A stretch of 64,000 nucleotides of DNA from the NCBI RefSeq assembly GCF_032854445.1, contig NC_088295.1:54851249-54915248 (forward strand), written 5' to 3'. The stretch's first letter is position 1, and every line of letters starts with the position of its first letter. Below, in pieces: positions 36,093-45,812 of this stretch. This stretch comes from Liolophura sinensis (Eukaryota > Mollusca > Polyplacophora > Chitonida > Chitonidae). The notes beneath the pieces were generated by a model. It saw nothing but the letters and a program-made list of their open reading frames with translations. It was not told where the DNA came from and ran no database searches. Both the position numbers and the translations under genes were made by a program.

Positions 36093-37089
36093 ATATACTG
36101 TACGTCATATACATGTAGCTAATCCCAACCTGGAATGAACGTGCTTGAGCTAGGTAAAATGAGACTTAACAATATAACAAAGAAGTAAAATACTGGTTAA
36201 AGGATTAACATTGACAGCTAGGGCTTGTCATGTATGTGAATAATGTAGGTAATTATTGTAAGGAATTGTAACATATACATGAGTTAATTACGAGGAGATA
36301 AATTTAACAAAACAATGACCAGTGAAAGTCATCTGGTCATGATACATTACAGGTAGTTATATAAAGTGTGCAGCCTGCATGTAAACATGTGATACAGCAT
36401 TTTATTAAACTGATTGCATAAGGACGTCATTATCTGTAAAAGTTGATTACAAAACATGATTGATGTACTTGTACCTACATGTATGCCATAGTGATATGTC
36501 TGCATAGTGAAGCATATTTTTGTCTGTTGGATAGAAAGGATGCTGGATATTGGCCCACTGAAGACTATGTAGGAAGATCATTCTGATTGCTCCTATCTTT
36601 GTAATTCCTCTATCTGTGCGTGGAAGGGCTATTTGTAGATGACTCCTCTTTGATGTCTTCATTATATATTTCTTATACTCATAGCCCAGGTTTACACAAG
36701 GAAGATTGGTTCTTTACCAGCCTTTTGGAAAAGTAAAGATATGAGTATGTTGTTTATTACATGGTCTGATCATATGAGAAAAAGAAACTCAATATTCTTG
36801 CTAGAATTACATATATATTGGCTAAAATGAGTGAACCAGGTGTCCCAAATTTTAGAAGAAAGTGGGTATGGCATGAATGGAGTATAGAAATGTCTTCATT
36901 ATCTTTAGGGCAAGATGGAAGTTTGCCATTGCTATTAACTGATGACATCTAACTTTTGAATCCAACTGAAGAAGCCTTGTATGTTGATAGACGCTTACAG
37001 CTGCCTCTTTGATAACTACTGCGTTAAACAGACACCAGCACTGTGCAGGTTTACATAGTGGCACTGAGGTGATCAGTAGTTAGTCACTG
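36093..37089. other. Non-coding stretch between SINE and LINE
   Basis: No gene recognised. Contains the partner of the 410-520 repeat at 36760-36870. Minus-strand frames at 36447-36662 and 36757-37064 have no recognised domain. Confidence 0.5.
36760..36870 (+). repeat. Dispersed repeat, copy 2 (partner at 410-520)
   Basis: Matches 410-520 in the same orientation through 'atatgagaaaaa', 'ttcttgctagaattacata', 'tggctaaaa', 'accaggt' and 'tcccaaa'. Confidence 0.6.
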
Positions 37090-39545
37090 TTTGTCGAATT
37101 TGATTTTGACGTGGTAAATTATATTGTTGGTATCATTTATCAACCCCTTAGCAGAAGTTTTAAATTCGTTAACGACATTTTCTTTCAAAACCTCCCGAAA
37201 ATATCCAAACATAAGAAATGCATATTATTAGGAGATTTCAATATTGATCTGTTCAAGACATCTGGTCATATCGAAACAAGGGTCTTTTTAGATCAGATGA
37301 AAAGTTGTTATTCCCTTCCAAGTATTACTAAATCCACCTGTGCGCGTATAATAAAACGGCTACATCAATTGACAATATATTTACTAACTTTGGTGAGGAT
37401 CATCTTCTATCAGGACTTCTTCTATCTGATACTGTATCACTGATCAGTTTCCCATTTTTCATATCCATGAAACACAACGAAAATTAAAACTGCCACAACC
37501 AAGGGTTACATTTTGGAAAATGACACAAACTAATAAAGAGAAACTCATAGAAGCAATATCTACCATTAACCTTTTCATGACGTTTATGATAGATCCTTTC
37601 CTCTTGTTAAACATGAACCACCTGGCATTATAAAACCACGGATAACATATGGACTTTTAATATCGATTTATCAAAAAAATAATCTGTATTGAATGAAACT
37701 CCAATCAGTTGATCGTAATATTGCAAATAAATATAAAACTTACCGTAATAAACTTAACAAATTGTTATCTTTATCGAGGAAAACATACTATGAATGCAAA
37801 TTTAATGACACAAATCAAGATATCAATGGAAAGTTCTTAGTGAACTGATGGATCGAAACAAGAGTAAACCCATACAGTAAAACTTTATTATAGGCAACAA
37901 AAATTCAACTGATACTAAATGTATTTCTGGAGCATTTAATTCATATTTCTCTTCAGCAGCCAAGAGTCTTCGTGAAAAAATCCCAGATTCTTCATCTGAT
38001 CCTATGGACCATATGTAATTTGAAGTCATCCTCGTCCGGCGTCAACGGCATTAAAATGTCAGTCTTGAAACTTGTTGCCATTTCTGTCAGTAAGCCTCTT
38101 GCCCATGTTATAATCTTATCTTTCATGTCAGCAACACTTTCATTGTCATTAAAAACAGCTTGAATAACTCCCATATACAAATCTGGCCAAAGTAACAAAG
38201 CTGAAAATTACAGACCAATCTCTGTACTACATGTACCGTCAATAAGCAAAATAGCGGAAATAATAGCAGCCAATATGATAACCGAACATGACATACTAAT
38301 GACATGATTTCAGATAGTCGGTATGGATTTAGAAGCAATTCTACTTTATTTGCACCAAGTGCTCATTGAAACAAACTGATTACTCCAAAGAAAGTAAACA
38401 ATTTAGTGTCATTACATTTGTGAACCTGTCAAAGCGTTTCACACAGGCCATGATATCCTTTTACAAAAGTTACACTTCCATGGGTTTTGAAGCGCATCTC
38501 TTTTCTGGTATCAAAGTTACCTTTCCAACCGAAGTCAATGTGTTCTTTATAATAACTCTTAATCTCTTAATCTCCCATTAAGTATGGTATGACACAGGGC
38601 CCTATTCTAGGCCCTATACTATTTCTAATTTGTGTCATTGATACAATTTCTTCTTTTACCATATTAAACTTTGTGCTCTTTGCTGATGATATCAGCTCCC
38701 CCTACTCGTCAGGAAACATTGATGAAATCGTGAATACTGTGACACATGAACTTAAAAAAGTCGAAGATTGGTTTTATGCAAATAGTCTTTCAGTAAATAT
38801 TGGAAAAAAACAAAAGTAATGATTGTTACACCTTGTCGTAAAGCGCTTCCATGGGATCTTCCCAGCATAGCTCTTAATGGTCAACCTTTTGAAGTAGTAT
38901 CTAATGTCAATATTCTGGAAATTATTTTTAACGATAAACTTTCCTGGCTGCCAGAAATCTAGAAATGTCCAACTTATTCAGCATGTTAAGCACAGTGTGT
39001 TAATAATAATAAAAAAACACTCTTTATACTTTACAATTCCATGATATTTCCATATCTATCATATGCTAATTTATTATGGGACAATACATTATCAGCATAC
39101 TTACAACCGCTTTTCCTTCTCCAAAAACAGGCTATTAGAGTTATTACGTTATCCAGCAGATTAGAGCACACCAATCTGTTATTCAAGGAACAAAAAATTT
39201 TCATTTAAATCAGTTTGCTTGTTAGGTCAATGCCCATAAATGTATTCATCACCCTGAAAACTGCCTACCAATTTTAGAAGAATTCCTACACAACAATCTG
39301 ATATACACAGTTACCTAACTAGAACCCTGAACAATCTTCACAAACCAATCTATAGCACCACATCAACACTCCAGGCATCAAAAATCAAATGTCCGCTAGA
39401 TCGGAATAAATTATCCTGGTGTTTGAAATCTATGAATTCTACATTACTCTTTAAATTTAAACTGACTGAACATTTACTTGTTAACTAACTGTTTGATTTC
39501 TGTGTTTTAGCCTACCTTGTTGTTGCTCATCAGTATTTTTATACG
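37090..39545 (+). pseudogene. Decayed non-LTR retrotransposon (endonuclease and RT)
   Basis: Plus-strand remnant of a LINE. At 37111 onwards the translation gives the end of an apurinic endonuclease domain, with IIYQP and CILLGDFNIDLF around 37220-37255. The frame breaks near 37350 and continues in another frame as ATSIDNIFTN. Further on, broken pieces match reverse transcriptase: ENYRPISVL near 38205, QGPILGPILF near 38595 and LFADD near 38675-38690, then DWFYANSLSVN. The 3' end carries LKFKLTEHLL near 39450. Endonuclease before RT and this motif set point to the CR1/L2/Jockey/Rex group; I cannot say which. Several frameshifts and stops show it is dead. Confidence 0.85.
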
Positions 39546-40409
39546 TGTATAATTGCCTGTCACTAGCAATGTTTACTGATTTTGGGATAGAACAAATTCT
39601 CTGAAACTTGACTCCCACCAAAAGCTACCATATATACATAAAAGTCAAAACTACCCTGACACACAAGGGATCATGCAAACACATGATACCTGTATACTCC
39701 CCCCCCCCAAGCCCCCCCCCCCCCCCGCCCCCTTTACCCCGGCCATTGATCATATGACATGTACATGTAAATAGACTAACAGGTTTTTGGTTTATGACAG
39801 GCACAGATCTATAGGTACCTAAGGCCTGTCATAAGATACCCATACTAACTGTAACACAGGGGGCTAATTACTACAGCCTGAAGCTTAGGATGTTGGCTGC
39901 CTCCCAACACTGACGCACATAGGCCTGTATTAATAGACATTGCATGTTGTGAACCATGATTGAATCTACCAGGCAAGGTACTGGTAAATTGTCAGTGGTG
40001 CTCAGTCTGGCAGGCTGTTGACTTCAAAGCTGTGTGGGTCATGCGGGTGAATTCCTGTAGCACTGAATCAGTGAATCTATACATGGACATCTGAAAACCA
40101 CACTTGTTGATGTCCATGGAGATTCAGTTTTTTGACAGTTGATGTTCTGTGATTTAGGATTTCTCAAAACAGGTAGCTATGTTTACTATTTTGTGCAGTA
40201 GCTGTCATACTGCCTTGCTGACCGTAATAGATCTCCCTCTTTCACTTTACCATAAATAAGCTATCTCAAGAGGAAATAGGAAAGTGGAGATAGACTCTCA
40301 GTGGACACAACGAAAATACATGTATAGTCGAAGTTGCTGTCATGTAGGTGGGTTTTTTTTTCTTTTGAGTTCCAAAGGGCTTTAACCTAGATGTGGCTTG
40401 GCATGATTT
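39546..40409. other. Non-coding stretch with poly-C tract
   Basis: No gene recognised. An interrupted poly-C tract lies at 39700-39736, and a poly-T run at about 40352. Confidence 0.5.
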
Positions 40410-40472
40410 TCATGTGGACTGTCCCCTGTGTCATGTGGACTGTCCCCTGTGTCATGTGGACTGTCCCCTGTG
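40410..40472 (+). repeat. 21-bp tandem repeat, 3 identical units
   Basis: Unit tcatgtggactgtcccctgt plus g, at 40410-40430, 40431-40451 and 40452-40472. Because 21 is a multiple of three, it gives a repeated 7-residue MWTVPCV frame at 40391-40627, but no coding evidence exists around it. Identity of the copies suggests recent origin. Confidence 0.92.
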
Positions 40473-40978
40473 CCATGGGTTCAAGTTTATCTCAATATTA
40501 CTTGCATATACTAGTGCAGTTCTTACCTACCAGAAGCAGAATTGTGTATTGTAAGTTGATATCACCTTTTTGGATTTCTAGCAAATTTAATAGGTATTTT
40601 CGCCATGATAGGAGATCAATGTCATGATCTTGCCTGCAGTGATCTTATAGGTTGTTACACCGTCCTTGACTCATAGATTGATCTGACAGAGTATATCTCT
40701 TCCATAAATGCATTCATGAAGTATACTGCTTGTAGGGAACTATAGATGCTGCATTCAATCACAGTATAGCTAGGCTAAGCTATCGAGGATACATTGATAA
40801 CAGTACGGCAAGCAGGTTGCCATGATCTCGTGCGCACTTGACATGGCTAGCTGCATGCTCAAGAAACCTGATGGCATCAGTCTCTTTACCCTTAGCTTCA
40901 GTTGATCTGTCATAATTTAATACATTTACATGTATATCTGACAATTTTGAACAGTTGTTAAAACCTTCTTAAAGTATA

Positions 40979-41161
40979 ATTTATTTATTTGTTTATTTAT
41001 GTGATTGGTGTTTTACGCTGTACTCAAAAATAATTCAGTTGCACGATGGCTGCCAACATTATGGCGGGAGAAAACCCACAACTATCTGCAGATTGCTAGC
41101 AGACCTTCCCGGACAGGAAGCCAGATTGAACTGGACTTAAACTTACAGCAAGTGCATTAGT
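40979..41161 (-). mobile_element. tRNA-derived SINE, 5'-truncated, minus strand
   Basis: Plus strand shows the reversed tail 'tttatttatttgtttattta', then 'gattggtgttttacgctgta' and 'ctcaaaaataattcag', the body 'ccaacattatggcggga', and the B-box complement 'ttgaactggacttaaac'. The A-box head is missing or degraded. Confidence 0.75.
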
Positions 41162-41840
41162 TGAAAAGCATCATTAAAATTAAACTGGATTTCAGACACA
41201 TGATCTCCACAAGTCCATCAGTAAAATGTTACTCTTGCCACCGCATATTGACCTTTGACCAATTATTAAAAGTTGCATGCTTGAATCCAGCTCTTACTGT
41301 TTTTGCTGAATGTGCAGATTGACATGGTCTTTTTATTCATAAAAGTATTCATATATTTTTCAAGGCAGTATCATTTCTGTGGTTCCAGAAGGTGGATTTT
41401 TGGCAATTGGTGTCACTTGTGATACGCTTTTCAGAACATTCATGTATAGACTATTGTTTACAGTATTATTATTATGATGATGAATGTGTTATTATATAAT
41501 AATAATAATAAGTAAGTGAACCTGAACCAAGTCTACCTGTGGTAGAGGGCATATCATGATATGAAATCTTTGGAAAAAAAAAAAAAACAACCCAGAACGA
41601 CATTTGGTACTGGTATTAAAATCATGACGATGATGACCAAGACTGGTTGAGAACAATTCTAAAAGAGGAGTAGACTGCCACATACTAGAGTCTATAAATT
41701 ACACATTGCAATAGGCATGGGAATTCCTGACAACACATGAACAGTTTATATTTCTTTTGTACTGTGTATATCTTTTCAGCACAATATGCAGTGAAAAAAC
41801 ATAAATAAATTCTATTTAAAATTGTCTGATTTCTTTGTGA
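41162..41840. other. Non-coding stretch upstream of the phosphatase exon
   Basis: Contains an (ATA)/(ATT)-rich tract at 41465-41515 and a poly-A run at 41574-41587. No additional coding exon of the phosphatase was seen; the first exon is probably untranslated and could not be placed. Confidence 0.5.
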
Positions 41841-41843
41841 CAG
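41841..41843 (+). promoter_or_regulatory. Splice acceptor of the phosphatase exon
   Basis: 'gatttctttgtgacag' ends at 41843 with a T-rich tract before the AG. The exon would begin at 41844, 65 bases before the start codon, making the intron part of the 5' UTR. Confidence 0.6.
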
Positions 41844-41908
41844 GTCAGTTCAGCTGAAGATTTGGCGCCTGTCTTATCCCAAAGTGATCCTCGTGCACTT
41901 GATCCAAG

Positions 41909-42499
41909 ATGTCGTACGGATTGTTTACCCAGATTGCGGAAATCACAGACCACTTGTATCTAAGCAGTGCGGCAGCCATTACCCCAGAACGCATTCGTTC
42001 CTTAGGCATCACTCACATTATCAACTGTACCATGGACATTCCCAACTTGAACCTGCCAGAGGTTGAATCTCTTCAGATACACATTGATGACTCGGCCAAA
42101 GCCTATCTCAGTGTTTATTTTGAACGCGTTGGAGAGAAGATTCACCAGGTGGCTGGGCGTGGGGGCAAAACACTAGTGCACTGTGTAGCTGGTGTGAGCA
42201 GATCTGCCACTCTATGTATAGCCTACCTCATGGCTTACTACGCTATGACTCTGGAAAAGGCCCACGCTCATGTTAAGTCTAGGAGAAGCGTCATTTACCC
42301 TAATGTGGGCTTCTGGCGTCAGCTCATAGATTACGAACGTCGTATTTTCGGACGAAACTCGGTAAAAATGGTGACCTCAGGAGTAGGAGCTGTCCCAGAT
42401 GTTTACAGTGAGCGTGTACGGGGTATGGTCTGGTACCCCACAGCAACCAACCACAGTCCACCTGTATCCTCCAGAGTGTCACGGTACAGGACTTACTGA
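41909..42499 (+). CDS. DUSP14: Atypical dual-specificity phosphatase, DUSP14-like
   Basis: A complete 196-residue protein in one uninterrupted frame. It removes phosphate from Ser/Thr and Tyr, with MAPK-pathway proteins as usual substrates of this group. The signature HCVAGVSRSA (91-100) supplies catalytic Cys92 and Arg98. The acidic pair at 60-61 (ID-D-S) is the likely general-acid region. The C-terminal signature RRSVIYPNVGFWRQLIDYE (about 135-153) is typical of DUSP14/18/21/28. The continuation FGRNSVKMV and VPDVY matches vertebrate DUSP14 specifically, and vertebrate DUSP14 is 198 residues. The start ATG has A at -3. There is no MAPK-docking rhodanese domain and no signal peptide, as expected for an atypical DUSP. 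I am confident of family and fold; strict orthology would need a tree. Confidence 0.95.
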   Translation: MSYGLFTQIAEITDHLYLSSAAAITPERIRSLGITHIINCTMDIPNLNLPEVESLQIHIDDSAKAYLSVYFERVGEKIHQVAGRGGKTLVHCVAGVSRSATLCIAYLMAYYAMTLEKAHAHVKSRRSVIYPNVGFWRQLIDYERRIFGRNSVKMVTSGVGAVPDVYSERVRGMVWYPTATNHSPPVSSRVSRYRTY

Positions 42500-42847
42500 G
42501 CAATGGGGCCAAGTCTAGGCAGCCTGTCACGATTTCATGTAGTATTGTTTAGACGTATTTGCCCAACCTCCTCCACTTCCCCCACCCACCACCAACAGCA
42601 CCACTAAAAAAAAGCCATGAGAAAAAAACGGGACTTTTTCGTACTGTTCTTGGTGTGACATAAGTCTGACAGGAAAACATGGATTGTGACCAAGAAGCAG
42701 TGTACATGTGGGCAGGGTTCTTCTATCATTGTGGTCATGGAGAAGTTATCACGATTAGGAAAACTTGTGCCGATCAAGAGCATCAATACCTCACAGAAAT
42801 GAAAACCACTTTCGATCCTTACCATGTTGTCATATACATGCAGAGAG

Positions 42848-42853
42848 AATAAA
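42848..42853 (+). promoter_or_regulatory. Polyadenylation signal of the phosphatase gene
   Basis: AATAAA about 350 bases past the stop codon, followed by a GT-rich stretch ('gttgtaacctgtgttc'), the usual arrangement for 3'-end formation. Confidence 0.65.
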
Positions 42854-43424
42854 GTTGTAACCTGTGTTCAAAGGCAACAAGGTTTTATTTGTCTGTTATA
42901 CTGTAGGGTTGTGAAAGACGGAAACAAAGTATGTTAGCAAAACTCTTTTATGAGCAAAACTTACTTGTTAGGGGTTGTTTGCACATGTACATGTAGGTAA
43001 AAAATAGCCAAAAGAATTTTGACAATCTGTGATTTTATTCAACTGTATCCTTGTGGTCTTTAAAGAATACACATCACATGTTGTGAACACGGAGTCTTGG
43101 AAAGGGATTTTCCTGACTCTTCTTTTTTTGTGGAACCTTGACAATGGCAGTAGATGCCTGTAACAATTAAACAGATAATTAGCGCAAGTAATACCAAACA
43201 TGTACAGTTATTATGGTATTTATTTCCATTTAAAAGATGGAAGGTATATCATGGCATACAAAATTCATTCTCAACAACTGGCATATGTAGTGACCACTGT
43301 TAAGGATGACATGTGCCTGAAGGATTTTATTTATCAATAAATATCCCTTGTACACGTACTTGTAGCTGGTTTATAAAATGACTGATTCTGAACCAACGAG
43401 GTGGATATATAGTTTAAATTTAGC
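42854..43424. other. Non-coding stretch between phosphatase and 33-bp array
   Basis: No gene recognised; AT-rich with short chance frames only. Confidence 0.5.
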
Positions 43425-43975
43425 TTGGTTAAGGGCAGTTGATGGCAGAAATTTGGCTTGGTTAAGGGCAGTTGATGGCTGAAATTTAGCTTGGTTAAGG
43501 GCAGTTGATGGCTTAGATTTAGCTTGGCTAAGGGCAGTTGACGGCTTAGATTTAGCTTGGTTAAGGGCAGTTGATGGCAGAAATTTGCCTCAGTTAAGGG
43601 CAGTTGATGGCTGAAATTTAGCTTGGTTAAGGGCAGTTGATGGCTTAGATTTACCTTGGCTAAGGGCAGTTGACGGCTTAGATTTAGCTTGGCTAAGGGC
43701 AGTTGATGGCTTAGATTTAGCTTGGCTAAGGGCAGTTGATGGCTTAGATTTAACTTGGCTAAGGGCAGTTGATGGCTTAAATTTAGCCTGGCAGAGGACA
43801 GTTGATGGCTTAAATTTAGCCTGGCAGACGGCAGTTGAACTTGAATTTATCCTGGCAAAGAGCAGTTGATGGCTTAAATTTAGTTTAGTAAAGGGCAGTT
43901 GATAGATTAAATTTAGCTTAGTAAAGGGCAGTTGATAGCTTAAATTTAGCTTGGCAAAGGGCAGTTGGTAGCATG
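43425..43975 (+). repeat. 33-bp minisatellite, array 1 (diverged)
   Basis: Unit tagcttggttaagggcagtt then gatggctgaaatt, 33 bases, about 16 copies. Later units shift to 'cctggcaaag' forms that resemble array 2. Copies differ more than in array 2, and stop codons interrupt the frames. Confidence 0.92.
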
Positions 43976-44814
43976 AAAAACCTGGTATGATACGTAAAGC
44001 AGGGAATCAGCCCCAGTGCAAGAAACTGTATGTGCATCTCAAGAAGCAAAACTGACTATAGCTGTAAGTGACAGCTGCTGGCATACTTGTAAGGCTACTT
44101 GTTTTTTCAGTTCTGTTTTACTCCTCTTATAAGGCAGTTAAGTATGTGGCTTAACTCCCAACATGCACTGTTAATGATAGCTAGAGGACCACATGTGCTC
44201 TCAAACAGGATTCACTTATGACTTCACAATAGTTACCACACGTCACGTAATGCCATAGCTTAACAATTATCCATGCTAATTCATAATAGCACTTTTTTAA
44301 CGCAAGACAGCCTGTATATTTGCTCACACAAAAAGTATGTTGCCAAAGAGAAAAGAACCACAAAGATTCGAATCCTTCCTCAAGGTGCAACCTGTTCTCC
44401 ACAGTGGCTTTGTCAGTTTTCTGTACTATGAGGGATATGTGACAGAATATGGTAGAAATACGGGTTTTAAACTTGCGAAAATATGACAAAACTGCTCATG
44501 TTATAAAGTTTTTTTTTTTACACATGAAGCTAAACACTGACAGCACGTAGAAATACATACGTGAAAGTTTCAGTATAGATGTTTTTCTGGTTAATGTTGA
44601 TCTTCATACTATAAATTAAAGACAATGCCTCGTTTGAACAAAAAAAGATCAAGAGTGTATTGTTGGCAGCTTATTACTAAGAAACCATCTCTTCTATGGC
44701 AATATTTTTAAATGGTGTAAAGTTTTATACTTCTGATTTGGAAATTTACAAAATTGTGCTCGGAGTTGAAAATGTGCACTTTCTATCATACCTCTCTGGG
44801 TCGTTAAGCCTACC
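43976..44814. other. Spacer between the two 33-bp arrays
   Basis: About 840 bases without 33-bp units. The minus-strand frame at 44181-44489 has no recognised domain. No gene called. Confidence 0.5.
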
Positions 44815-45812
44815 AATGGGCAGTTAATAACTTAAATTTAGCCTGGCAAAGGGCAATTGATGGCTTAAATTTAGCGTGGCAAAGGGCAGTTGATGGCTGA
44901 AATTTAGCCTGGCAAAGGGCAGTTGACAGATTAAATTTAGCCTGCCAAAGGGCAGTTGATAGCTTAAATTTAGCCTGGCAAAGGGCAATTGAGGGCATTA
45001 ATTTAGCATGGCAAAGGGCAATTGATGGCTTAAATTTAGCCTGGCAAAGGGCAATTAATGGCTGAAATTTAGTGTGGCAAAGGGCAGATGAGGGCATTAA
45101 TTTAGCCTGGCAAAGGGCAATTGATGGCTTAAATTTAGCCTGGCAAAGGGTGATTGATAGCTTAAATTTAGCCTGCCAAAGGGCAGTTGATGGCTTAAAT
45201 TTAGCCTGGCAAAGGGCAGTTGATGGCTTAAATTTAGCCTGTCAAAGGGCAGTTGATGGCTTAAACTTAGCCTGGCAAAGGGCAATTGATGGCTTAAATT
45301 TAGCGTGGCAAAGGGCAGGTAATGGCTGAAATTTAGCGTGGCAAAGGGCAGTTGAGGGCATTAATTTAGCCTGGCAAAGGGCAGTTGATGGCTTAAATTT
45401 AGCCTGGCAAAGGGCAATTGATGGCTTAAATTTAGCCTGGCAAAGGGCAATTGATGGCTTAAATTTAGCCTGGCAAAGGGCAGTTGAGGGCATTAATTTA
45501 GCTTGGCAACGGGCAATTGATGGCTTAAATTTAGCCTGGCAAAGGGCGATTGATGGCTTAAATTTAGCCTGACAAAGGGCAGTTGATGGCTGAAATTTAG
45601 CCTGGCAAAGGGCAGTTGATGGCTTAAATTTAGCCTGTCAAAGGGCAGTTGATGGCTTAAACTTAGCCTGCCAAAGGGCAGTTGATGGCTGAAATTTAGC
45701 CTGGCAAAGGGCAGTTGATGGCTTAAATTTAGCCTGCCAAAGGGCAGTCGATGGCTTAAATTTAGCCTGGCAAAGTGCAGTTGATAGCTTAAATTTAGCC
45801 TCGTAAAGGGCA
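44815..45812 (+). repeat. 33-bp minisatellite, array 2 (homogeneous)
   Basis: Unit gatggcttaaatttagcctg then gcaaagggcagtt, 33 bases, about 30 copies. Variants include 'gagggcattaatttag' and 'ctgccaaag'. As 33 is a multiple of three, the array translates as an 11-residue repeat: LNLAWQRAVDG on the plus strand and AKFKPSTALCQ on the minus strand. Frames are open on both strands for up to about 120 codons but are not flanked by coding sequence, so they are products of the repeat. Confidence 0.95.
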
